Assembly (NCBI GenBank): GCA_023230665.1
Contig: JALNWY010000191.1
Span: 1-5,542 of the forward strand
From: Deltaproteobacteria bacterium
Lineage (GTDB): Bacteria; Desulfobacterota; Desulfomonilia; UBA1062
DNA: 5,542 nucleotides
Reading direction: 5' to 3'
The notes under the pieces were generated by a model that saw nothing but the letters and a program-made list of their open reading frames with translations, made no database searches and had not been told where the DNA came from. A program made the translations under genes and the position numbers. Of the stretch, positions 1 through 4,681 are shown in pieces; the first letter of the stretch is position 1; each line of letters begins with the position of its first letter.

Positions 1-792
1 GCGATCGAAGCGACGGGTCATGAAATGATGCCTGTTGTTTTCCTCGAAAAGCCGGCATTCAGTCATCGTGATCCCGGCATCTGCGGCCATTTTTGAATAT
101 GCATATTCAATGAGGCCATACCCCTTCGGGTCTTCGAGTTCCTTGTCCTTATTACCGCTTACCCCATCAAACTTCAGCAGCCAGTATTCAAAACCCTTTC
201 CGGCCGGGAGCTGTCCGGAACGCACTTCATTAGTTGAGGGATTCCAGGCAATGACTGCTTTGGCCCTTGCCCCGCCGGCCGAAGTGCCGACGCGCAGGAT
301 ATCCCTTAAGGCGTTCTCCTTGTATTTTTCGCGGAACGATACATTCAGATTATTACGGTGGGTGAGAATTTCGGAAGCGAGATCAACTAGTTTGTCGATT
401 TGAATTCGAGTAGCTTGTCGGGCCTTGGGTCCGGTTGCTGGAGCGTATTCAATTGCCCCCATGCCCCGCACACCCGTATAACAAAGGCGTTCGACGGCGT
501 TGAACGAATCCGGCCGCCGACCCTGGGATGCCAGCCAGGCATTGATGAGGGCGTTGCCGAATTTGTCAGGCAACGAGTCCGCCAGCAGGCCGGGCAGGCC
601 GTGAAAGGTCTGTTTTGCTAATTTCGGGAAGGTATACACTCTAGAGGAAAGCGGCATCATAAGCGGTGAAATCTCTATACCGCTTCCGGCAAATGCTGGG
701 TCATACTCAAAGGCGGCTATCTCAGCATCATCAGCCAGGGAAACCGCGCCGATGGTCCGCCCCCACATCCTGACCTCGGCAACCGTTGTCAT
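1..792 (-). CDS. hipA: HipA-family toxin kinase (3' end cut off by window edge)
   Basis: My own minus-strand translation is open from ATG at 792 to the left edge: 264 codons with no stop, so about 60% of a usual 410-440 residue HipA. HipA toxins are Ser/Thr kinases; E. coli HipA phosphorylates glutamyl-tRNA synthetase and causes growth arrest. Visible family signatures are LADSLPDKFGNALIN (70-84), the GVRGMGAIEY segment (107-116), the glycine-rich ATP loop TSAGGARAKAVI (170-181) with S171 at the place of the autophosphorylated Ser150 of E. coli HipA, the WLLKFDG lysine K207 for ATP binding, and HHFMTRRFDR (255-264) just before the cut. The catalytic Asp and metal-binding residues lie outside the window. 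The start overlaps the hipB stop as ATGA, so translation is probably coupled. The substrate of this homologue is unknown. Whether the gene is intact beyond the edge cannot be seen. Confidence 0.93.
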   Translation of the reverse strand, partial: MTTVAEVRMWGRTIGAVSLADDAEIAAFEYDPAFAGSGIEISPLMMPLSSRVYTFPKLAKQTFHGLPGLLADSLPDKFGNALINAWLASQGRRPDSFNAVERLCYTGVRGMGAIEYAPATGPKARQATRIQIDKLVDLASEILTHRNNLNVSFREKYKENALRDILRVGTSAGGARAKAVIAWNPSTNEVRSGQLPAGKGFEYWLLKFDGVSGNKDKELEDPKGYGLIEYAYSKMAADAGITMTECRLFEENNRHHFMTRRFDR

Positions 793-1148
793 GACTCATC
801 ACCCCAAGACCATTTTTTATGGGCTTTATCCGGACGTCTACTTGTAGAGGCGCGTTGTCGCACCTTCCCTCTTTGTTTCAGCAACTCCATAGGCCTCGGG
901 ACCGGTTCGGGGACCAGATTCTCCAGACCTTCCATGAGATCAAGGACTCTTAAGATCCGGATGATGGTCGAAAACTGCGCCGAAGCCCCAGTCTCAACCC
1001 GTTCGAGGGTGCGTTTGGATACACCGGCCTGTTTGGCCAGATCTGCCTGCGTCACCTGGCTATCAATACGATACCGGGCGATACGTTTCCCGATCTCGGC
1101 AAGAATGGCATCGTCTGTCAGCAGTTTTGATATATTCATAATCGTCAT
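789..1148 (-). CDS. hipB: HipB-like XRE antitoxin
   Basis: This 119-residue protein has a classic XRE/Cro-type helix-turn-helix at about 20-71. IGKRIARYR leads in, QADLAKQAGVSKRTLERVETG (34-54) is the HTH core, and STIIRILRVLDLMEGL closes the domain. A basic, proline-containing tail (80-119) ending in WSWGDES follows, where E. coli HipB (88 aa) has a short one. In HipBA systems HipB neutralises HipA and represses its own operon. Here the gene lies immediately upstream of hipA with a 4-base overlap, and inverted repeats cover its start and promoter, which fits autoregulation. The start at 1148 has only a distant GGA as ribosome-binding site. An in-frame ATG at 1139 (residue 4) has nothing better. 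The HTH call is secure; the exact start is less so. Confidence 0.9.
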   Translation of the reverse strand: MTIMNISKLLTDDAILAEIGKRIARYRIDSQVTQADLAKQAGVSKRTLERVETGASAQFSTIIRILRVLDLMEGLENLVPEPVPRPMELLKQRGKVRQRASTSRRPDKAHKKWSWGDES

Positions 1149-1160
1149 TTTTGTCGATTA
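1139..1160. promoter_or_regulatory. operator box A over the hipB start codon
   Basis: Perfect 6-bp inverted repeat TAATCG-N10-CGATTA. It covers the proposed hipB ATG (1146-1148). Half-sites are 16 bp apart, start to start, the same as in box B. The likely ligand is the HipB dimer, by analogy with E. coli HipB binding several inverted repeats upstream of its own operon. Confidence 0.6.
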
Positions 1161-1175
1161 GTTCCAGTAGGTCTC

Positions 1176-1204
1176 ATTTTATCGTCATATATTACGATTA
1201 GCAA
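1176..1204 (-). promoter_or_regulatory. hipBA promoter
   Basis: Reading the minus strand, a -35 element TTGCTA (1199-1204) and a -10 element TAAAAT (1176-1181) are separated by exactly 17 bases. The predicted transcript start is near 1169, about 20 bases before the hipB ATG. Operator box B (1179-1200) fills the spacer, an arrangement expected of a repressed promoter. No start site is mapped; this is pattern matching to a sigma-70 consensus. Confidence 0.6.
1179..1200. promoter_or_regulatory. operator box B in the hipBA promoter spacer
   Basis: Inverted repeat TTATCG-N10-CGATTA, with one mismatch between arms and the same 16-bp half-site spacing as box A. It begins exactly 40 bp from box A, so the two are on nearly the same helical face. 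It lies between the -35 and -10 elements. Confidence 0.6.
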
Positions 1205-1377
1205 GGGTATATTTGAATTATAATCACGTAAAACGGCAATTTAGACGATTAATACCAAAAAGCATGAAATAATTCTTAATTAATGGCGATTTAATGTACC
1301 CTATATCAAGATAATTGATCAAACTCTGCGAACTGCTGACTTCTTTGTTCCTTTTACACGTTTGTTTCTTCTTTCTT
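1205..1377. other. AT-rich intergenic region without a gene
   Basis: I find no reading frame with a credible start and ribosome-binding site on either strand. The left part is AT-rich and carries the outer CGATTA-type half-sites. The part from about 1340 to 1377 is almost pure pyrimidine on the plus strand (runs of TTCTTT and TTGTTTC). A possible plus-strand promoter is TTAATT (1277-1282) and CTATAT (1301-1306) with an 18-base spacer. It would feed the terminator at 1378-1409. The region could also contain a partition site, because it lies next to parA and its RHH partner. Nothing decides between these. Confidence 0.5.
1230..1251. promoter_or_regulatory. degenerate operator box C upstream of the hipBA promoter
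   Basis: One half-site, CGATTA (1246-1251), is perfect. The partner position 16 bp away reads AAAACG, matching 4 of 6. It begins 51 bp from box B. A further isolated CGATTTA lies at 1287-1293. Boxes C and beyond are weaker than A and B and could be chance in an AT-rich region. Confidence 0.35.
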
Positions 1378-1409
1378 CCGGCCTATGGCCGGTTTCTCGG
1401 TTTTTTTTT
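1378..1409 (+). terminator. intrinsic-terminator-like hairpin on the plus strand
   Basis: The stem CCGGCC-TAT-GGCCGG (1378-1392) is followed by TTTCTCGG and a run of nine T (1401-1409). The T-run is only on the plus strand, so it faces against every recognised gene. It would end a plus-strand transcript that starts in the 1205-1377 gap. The eight bases between stem and main T-run make it imperfect. Confidence 0.5.
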
Positions 1410-1462
1410 GGGCGCCAAGCTGATGAACAAATCAGATGATTGGACCCAACTTGATAATAACA

Positions 1463-1494
1463 CGCAAAACCCATAGGATTTTATGGGTTATGCG
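1463..1494. terminator. 13-bp inverted repeat after the partition operon
   Basis: Arms 1463-1475 and 1482-1494 match at 12 of 13 positions (CGCAAAACCCATA against TATGGGTTATGCG) around a 6-base loop. It lies 36 bases past the stop of the RHH gene, and on the minus strand it is followed by TGTTATTATC, a weak U-rich tail. It is most simply the terminator of the parA-RHH operon. The U-tract is poor, so a protein-binding site is the alternative. Confidence 0.5.
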
Positions 1495-1530
1495 CTTTCA
1501 TTTCAAATTACTTCGAATTCCGACCGTTCA

Positions 1531-1833
1531 TCACTTTCCAGTCATCCTGGCAATCTCCTGCTCGATCTGTTCGGTAAGGCGCTCCAGGATAAAGGAATTC
1601 ATGCTGTATGGGGTGTGGTCGGCGATATATTTCAGCTTCATATAGAGCGGTTCCGGGATTCTCAGCGGCAGATTTTTCTTCACATCCTCTCGGATGTGGG
1701 GTTCTTCCCAGGGGTACACCTCTTCCCCGGTCGAGCCGTATTTGCCTGCACCCGCGGCAAACTGATCCAAGTCCGTTTCTTTTGTTCTTGCCGGGGCCGA
1801 ACGGAGTGGAGTCTTCTTTTTACCTGCCACCAT
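1531..1833 (-). CDS. ribbon-helix-helix partner of ParA (ParG/ParB-like)
   Basis: This is a 100-residue protein from the ATG at 1833. It has a basic, flexible-looking N terminus (VAGKKKTPLRSAPARTK) and then a ribbon-helix-helix fold at about 54-95: strand KNLPLRIP, helix EPLYMKLKYIADHT, turn, helix SMNSFILERLTEQIEQEIARM. This layout resembles ParG-type centromere-binding proteins of class Ib partition systems, which bind parS, repress the operon and stimulate the ATPase through the basic tail. Sequence identity to ParG is not established. It overlaps the 3' end of parA by 14 bases, so the two are co-translated. The start is uncertain. GAGG stands only 3 bases before the ATG at 1833 but 6 before an in-frame GTG at 1830. 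An upstream TTG at 1845 is also in frame and is unlikely, because it overlaps the ribosome-binding site. Confidence 0.8.
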   Translation of the reverse strand: MVAGKKKTPLRSAPARTKETDLDQFAAGAGKYGSTGEEVYPWEEPHIREDVKKNLPLRIPEPLYMKLKYIADHTPYSMNSFILERLTEQIEQEIARMTGK

Positions 1834-2473
1834 ACACCTCTTCAAATAATTGGTTCATTTCCTGGGTCGCCTTATTATCCTGTTTCCATTCCACTACGGA
1901 CAGGCCGTCCCGGGCTGATTTGCGAAAAGCGATCCGATCACGAAGCATCGCGTCAACCAGGGACAGGTATTGAAAATCTTCTGCGTTGAAAAAGTCGCGT
2001 GTCTCCTGGTCTTCATGAACAGATGGATTGGCAGATACCCGGTTCAGGACGACAAAGGCCTTCAGTTCATCGTTTAAGCCCTTGGCCATCTCCACTAGCT
2101 CCTCCATCTGCTGCAAGGTCCAGATATCGAACTGAAACGGTTGCACTGGGATATAGGCCCGATCGGATACGCCGAGGGCGTAACGCAATTCCATGGAATC
2201 CCGACCGCCGGCGTCAATAACTATTTCATCATAACGGCCGGCCAAGTCACGCACCTGAGTTGCCAGGCCTTTGCCAAACTTCTGAACACAAGAAATCTTC
2301 GGCTCAACATCCGCCTCTTCCCGAACAGTTGCCCAAAACGAAGCGGTCCCCTGACGGTCGGTATCCAGCAGCAAGACATCCTTCCCTGCCAAGGCCAACA
2401 TGGCAGCCATATTGGTTGCCAGGGTGGTTTTGCCGGTTCCTCCCTTTTCACCACCAAATAATACAACGCTCAT
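1820..2473 (-). CDS. parA: ParA-family partition ATPase
   Basis: A 217-residue deviant-Walker ATPase, short like ParF of class Ib systems (about 206 aa) and without the N-terminal HTH of class Ia ParA. The Walker A' motif is GGEKGGTGKTT (7-17), with signature lysine K10 and P-loop K15. Switch I reads LLDTDRQGT (35-43), with R where the family usually has P. Walker B is IVIDAGGRD (84-92). The C-terminal half is typical (AFVVLNRV, then RDRIAFRKSARDG). ParA proteins bind DNA non-specifically in the ATP state and move or position plasmid copies through a centromere-binding partner, here the RHH gene downstream. I chose the ATG at 2473 because GAGGA stands 7 bases upstream. The ATG at 2500 adds nine residues unlike the family, has no ribosome-binding site and lies about 14 bases from the predicted transcript start. 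Confidence 0.93.
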   Translation of the reverse strand: MSVVLFGGEKGGTGKTTLATNMAAMLALAGKDVLLLDTDRQGTASFWATVREEADVEPKISCVQKFGKGLATQVRDLAGRYDEIVIDAGGRDSMELRYALGVSDRAYIPVQPFQFDIWTLQQMEELVEMAKGLNDELKAFVVLNRVSANPSVHEDQETRDFFNAEDFQYLSLVDAMLRDRIAFRKSARDGLSVVEWKQDNKATQEMNQLFEEVYGGR

Positions 2474-2511
2474 ACAATTATCCTCATCAAATACTACCAT
2501 ATGATTTCAGA

Positions 2512-2529
2512 TGATATGATATCATATCA
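2512..2529. promoter_or_regulatory. 18-bp perfect palindrome, parA operator candidate
   Basis: TGATATGATATCATATCA is identical to its own reverse complement. It covers the -10 element of the parA promoter. A direct copy of its ATATGAT half stands 15 bp away at 2499-2505, so there are at least three half-sites. Repression by the RHH partner, or a combined operator/centromere, is the likely role by analogy with ParG-type systems. Confidence 0.65.
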
Positions 2530-2548
2530 CGATACTGTCAGTTTGCAA
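2521..2548 (-). promoter_or_regulatory. parA promoter
   Basis: On the minus strand, TTGCAA (2543-2548) and TATGAT (2521-2526) are spaced by 16 bases. The predicted transcript start is near 2514, giving a leader of about 40 bases with GAGGA before the ATG at 2473. The -10 lies inside the 18-bp palindrome. The higA terminator ends only a few bases upstream. Confidence 0.55.
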
Positions 2549-2557
2549 AACAAAAAT

Positions 2558-2590
2558 AAAAGCCGTCCCCGGAAGGAGACGGCTTGCGTT
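2558..2590. repeat. 33-nt direct repeat, copy 1 (flanks higBA)
   Basis: Runs from AAAAGCCGTC to GGCTTGCGTT and matches copy 2 (3247-3279) at 31 of 33 ungapped positions. It includes the terminator stem plus 5 bases beyond it (GCGTT), so the identity is more than two hairpins of similar shape. Confidence 0.85.
2560..2585 (-). terminator. intrinsic terminator of higBA
   Basis: Perfect 8-bp stem AAGCCGTC/GACGGCTT (2560-2567 with 2578-2585), with possible extra GG/CC pairs inside the loop. On the minus strand it is followed by a long T-rich tail (TTTTATTTTTGTTTT). It stands 22 bases after the higA stop and insulates the parA promoter. It is almost identical to the terminator at 3249-3274. Confidence 0.88.
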
Positions 2591-2607
2591 GCCAGAATGG
2601 TCAAGCT

Positions 2608-2919
2608 TCAATTGGAAGCGGGACTATCTGTTTCTTTGCCCTGCAGTGGTTTTATCTTTGGGCGTTTGGTTTTCCGCGCCTGCCAGAGATCACAGGCTTC
2701 CTGCATCCGCAACCAGACTTCAGGAGTCGTTCCCAGCCACTGGGAAAGCCGTAAGGCCATATCCACGGAAATACCAGCCTTCCCATTCAGCAATCGGGAC
2801 AAAGTAACGCGAGAAACCCCCAACTGTTTAGCAGCCTCGGTCACGTTGATGCCTGCTGCCTCAAGGACATCTTCTTTTATAATTTCTCCAGGATGGGGAG
2901 GATTATACATTGCACACAT
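2608..2919 (-). CDS. higA: HigA-family XRE antitoxin
   Basis: This 103-residue antitoxin carries the family-specific opening PPHPGEIIKEDVLEAAGI (7-24). An XRE helix-turn-helix follows (TEAAKQLGVSRVTLSRLLNGKAGIS, about 27-51), then the characteristic ALRLSQWLGTTPEVWLRMQEACDLWQ (55-80). The basic, polar tail (81-103) is probably disordered. HigA binds HigB, blocks its mRNA cleavage on the ribosome and represses the operon. The gene follows higB by 11 bases, in the toxin-first order usual for higBA. The ATG at 2919 has GAGG 7 bases upstream. The next ATG at 2910 has no good site. The family call is secure. Confidence 0.95.
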   Translation of the reverse strand: MCAMYNPPHPGEIIKEDVLEAAGINVTEAAKQLGVSRVTLSRLLNGKAGISVDMALRLSQWLGTTPEVWLRMQEACDLWQARKTKRPKIKPLQGKETDSPASN

Positions 2920-2930
2920 AATGAAACCTC

Positions 2931-3209
2931 TTAGTGGTAATCCAGATAATCAACCAGCTCGACATCTTCACCGACAAATCGAAAAATGACACGCCAGTTG
3001 CCGTTGACCCATACAGAATAAAAACCTTGTTGTTTTCCGGCCAAAGGATGCAGCCTGAAACCGGGAAGATTCACATCATCAGGTATTGTTGCAGCGTCCA
3101 GAAGACCAAGTATCCTTCGCAGCTTAGGTGCGTGTTTGGCTTGAATACCGGCCTTGTTACCGGAAGTATAAAATTTTTCCAAACCTTTATGACGAAAGCT
3201 TTTTATCAT
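2931..3209 (-). CDS. higB: HigB/RelE-family mRNA interferase toxin
   Basis: The 92 residues are full length for the HigB/GraT branch of RelE toxins. The opening IKSFRHKGLEKFY, the GIQAKHAPKLRRILGLLDAA helices (21-40), LPGFRLHPLAG (48-58), YSVWVNGNWRVIFRF (64-78) and the closing DYLDYH (87-92) are all characteristic. The residues usually linked to RNA cleavage or binding (H54, R73, R77, H92) are present, so the toxin looks active. HigB cleaves mRNA in the ribosomal A site. There is no convincing ribosome-binding site, and the predicted transcript start falls at or within a few bases of the ATG, so the mRNA may be leaderless. The start is fixed by match to the family N terminus. Confidence 0.95.
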   Translation of the reverse strand: MIKSFRHKGLEKFYTSGNKAGIQAKHAPKLRRILGLLDAATIPDDVNLPGFRLHPLAGKQQGFYSVWVNGNWRVIFRFVGEDVELVDYLDYH

Positions 3210-3214
3210 AATTT

Positions 3215-3243
3215 ATTGTAACTCGTATCTTTACAGTTTACAA
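3215..3243 (-). promoter_or_regulatory. higBA promoter with spanning inverted repeat
   Basis: On the minus strand TTGTAA (3238-3243) and TACAAT (3215-3220) have a 17-base spacer. TTGTAA at 3216-3221 and TTACAA at 3238-3243 form a 6-bp inverted repeat with a 22-bp start-to-start distance, about two helical turns. This joins the two promoter elements, as an autorepressing HigA site would. The predicted transcript start is about 3207-3209, at the higB ATG. Confidence 0.62.
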
Positions 3244-3246
3244 GAA

Positions 3247-3279
3247 AAAAGCCGTCCCCCGGAGGAGACGGCTTGCGTT
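3247..3279. repeat. 33-nt direct repeat, copy 2 (flanks higBA)
   Basis: Second copy in the same orientation, 689 bp from the first. The two differences from copy 1 are in the hairpin loop, so both stems are intact. Confidence 0.85.
3249..3274 (-). terminator. intrinsic terminator of the DUF932 operon
   Basis: The 8-bp stem AAGCCGTC/GACGGCTT (3249-3256 with 3267-3274) is followed on the minus strand by TTTTTTCTTG. It stands 23 bases past the DUF932 stop and directly ahead of the higBA promoter. It ends the long operon that enters the window from the right. Confidence 0.88.
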
Positions 3280-3297
3280 ACAGGATGTATTGAAAAC

Positions 3298-4125
3298 TCA
3301 GGCAAAGGCAACAGCAGGGCTGATCGTAGCCCCTTTCAGCTCGGCCATCTTCTCGGTAAGATACCAGAGGGCCTGGTTGAGCTGAATATTGCGGTCGATC
3401 GCCTTGACCGGCCGGGTGGTTGCTCTGCGCAACCTGCCACCATTATCCCTTTTCGTGCCCTTGATTCCTCCGCGCATGATATTTTCCTGCACCACGTTAA
3501 AGGTCGTCCACAGATCGTTGCCTTTATCGTCAAAGCGGCGCTCGGCAAGTAACTGCTCGGGGAGAACAGGGGCTTTTTCAGGTTCGGTGAAAACCAGGTT
3601 GTGGGCAGCCTGGGCGTATATGCCTCGTTCATCCTGAGTCATTTCGATCACTTTCATTGCGTTGACCTGATCGGCAATGGTTCCGGCCGCGGCTGCTATC
3701 TCGCCGGCCGAATGCATGAAATTTTCCGGATTGAAACCGATATGCTTGTGGCTGAAGTTGGCAAACTCCGATGCAACCATCAGTCCATTGCCGCATATCT
3801 GCCGCCAGACCGAGGCTATCAGCTTGAAAGCACAGCCACAGTCATGGGAGTTATACAGAACCAGGTCGACCCGTTCGCCGTCAAACAACAGTCCGTTCTT
3901 GGCAAAGCGGATCACGTGCCGCTGATAGCCGTCACGGCTTACTTTGCGTACAGCGCTTTGTTCCGCGTGAACCGGAAACCAGCCTGCATCTCGAAGTAGA
4001 TCGACCGCGGTCAGGGTCGGCACAAACGAATACCGGTTTGACACGCCGTCAATGGGTGCGGTGGAACCTGCTGCCGGGGCGAGAGTTACAATTTGCTCGT
4101 TGGTTAAAGGTATGGGTGCTGTCAT
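3298..4125 (-). CDS. DUF932 (phage/plasmid-like) protein
   Basis: This 275-residue protein matches what I know of the DUF932 family, found on plasmids, phages and integrative elements and of unknown biochemical function. Signatures in order are the opening SNRYSFVPTLTAVDLLRDAGWFP (29-51), RHVIRFAKNG (69-78), the central LVLYNSHDCGCAFKLIASVWRQICGNGLM (88-116), the region HKHIGFNPENF (127-136) and the late NDLWTTFNVVQENIMRGG (203-220). A basic linker and a final helix (250-265) follow. No signal peptide or membrane segment is seen, so it is cytoplasmic. The start has an excellent ribosome-binding site, AAGGAGG, 7 bases before the ATG. It is the last gene of the operon, 79 bases after radC, and the space between holds a structured leader. 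A nucleic-acid role is often suggested for the family; I cannot support one here. Confidence 0.87.
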   Translation of the reverse strand: MTAPIPLTNEQIVTLAPAAGSTAPIDGVSNRYSFVPTLTAVDLLRDAGWFPVHAEQSAVRKVSRDGYQRHVIRFAKNGLLFDGERVDLVLYNSHDCGCAFKLIASVWRQICGNGLMVASEFANFSHKHIGFNPENFMHSAGEIAAAAGTIADQVNAMKVIEMTQDERGIYAQAAHNLVFTEPEKAPVLPEQLLAERRFDDKGNDLWTTFNVVQENIMRGGIKGTKRDNGGRLRRATTRPVKAIDRNIQLNQALWYLTEKMAELKGATISPAVAFA

Positions 4126-4204
4126 GGTCTTGCCTCCTTAAATTTTATTAATGGGGCAAGACGCTATTCCCCACAGGGGCAGGCTTGCCCCTGGTCAGGG
4201 ATTT
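4126..4204 (-). promoter_or_regulatory. structured leader RNA 1, before DUF932 (radC-RNA-like)
   Basis: Read on the minus strand, the leader starts right after the radC stop. It has an outer pairing TCCC/GGGGA and an inner 8-bp hairpin (4174-4181 with 4186-4193, CAGGGGCA/TGCCCCTG, 4-base loop). GTCTTGCCCC (4153-4162) follows, then AAGGAGGCAAGACC before the ATG. GTCTTGCC (4155-4162) is perfectly complementary to GGCAAGAC (4127-4134), which includes the last two G of the ribosome-binding site. The same segment could instead pair with GGGGCAAG of the hairpin. There is no T-run, so this is not a terminator. The plan is shared with the leaders at 4682-4765 and 5042-5124. Confidence 0.75.
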
Positions 4205-4681
4205 TCAGTTTAATAGTCCTAAGTCGGAGAAGGCATTCACCTCTTCACCGACCACCAGGTGATCCAGCACACAGACATCGATCACCTGTAAGATGTTCTT
4301 CAACTTGTGGGTGAGATCGATATCCTGGGGACTGGGCGAGTTGTCTCCGGATGGATGGTTGTGGGCCAGGATGACCGCCGCGGCATTGAGCCGCAGGGCT
4401 TCCTTGACCACTTCCCGGGGATGGACCGTGGCGCAGTTGATGGAACCACGGAACATCTCCTCCCAGGCCAGTACCCGATGGCCGCTGTCCAGGAACAGAC
4501 AGGCGAATACCTCGCACTCGTATTTTATGAGTTTGTGCCGGATTGCGGCCTTGGCATCTACCGAGGACCCGATGAAGGAACCTCTCCTGAGCCGGTATCC
4601 GCTGAGTCGACTGGCTTCAGATAAGATTTTCTCTCTGGGAGCGGGCAGATATCCCCCGCTCTGGTCCTGAATGTAGAGCAT
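4205..4681 (-). CDS. radC: short RadC-family JAMM/MPN protein
   Basis: The 158 residues contain the RadC/MPN+ fold. The JAMM zinc motif is complete: H107-x-H109 in AHNHPSG, then S117 and D120 in PSPQD. The upstream glutamate is probably E74 or E75 in LAWEEMFRG, and the family segments INCATVHPREVVKEALRLNAAAVILAHNHPSG (81-112) and LDHLVVG (139-145) are clear. Chromosomal RadC is about 220 aa with an N-terminal helix-hairpin-helix region. That part is missing here, as in many plasmid and phage RadC proteins. JAMM proteins are usually zinc peptidases or related hydrolases. The RadC substrate is unknown, and the old DNA-repair role is no longer accepted. I chose the ATG at 4681, with AAGGAGG 6 bases upstream; the ATG at 4732 would place 17 codons inside the structured leader. 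Confidence 0.93.
   Translation of the reverse strand: MLYIQDQSGGYLPAPREKILSEASRLSGYRLRRGSFIGSSVDAKAAIRHKLIKYECEVFACLFLDSGHRVLAWEEMFRGSINCATVHPREVVKEALRLNAAAVILAHNHPSGDNSPSPQDIDLTHKLKNILQVIDVCVLDHLVVGEEVNAFSDLGLLN

Noticed and set aside
400..621. Plus-strand 73-codon frame
   Set aside because: It is a shadow of the hipA coding sequence, whose minus-strand translation shows clear HipA motifs.
1205..1377. Replication origin in the AT-rich gap
   Set aside because: No Rep gene, DnaA box cluster or true tandem iterons seen; the repeats are better explained as HipB operators.
1436..1989. Overlapping plus-strand reading frames opposite the RHH and parA genes
   Set aside because: No ribosome-binding sites, unnatural composition, and they mirror well-recognised minus-strand proteins.
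3298..4125. Shadow frames inside the DUF932 gene on both strands
   Set aside because: They lack ribosome-binding sites and recognisable domains, while the 275-residue frame has both.
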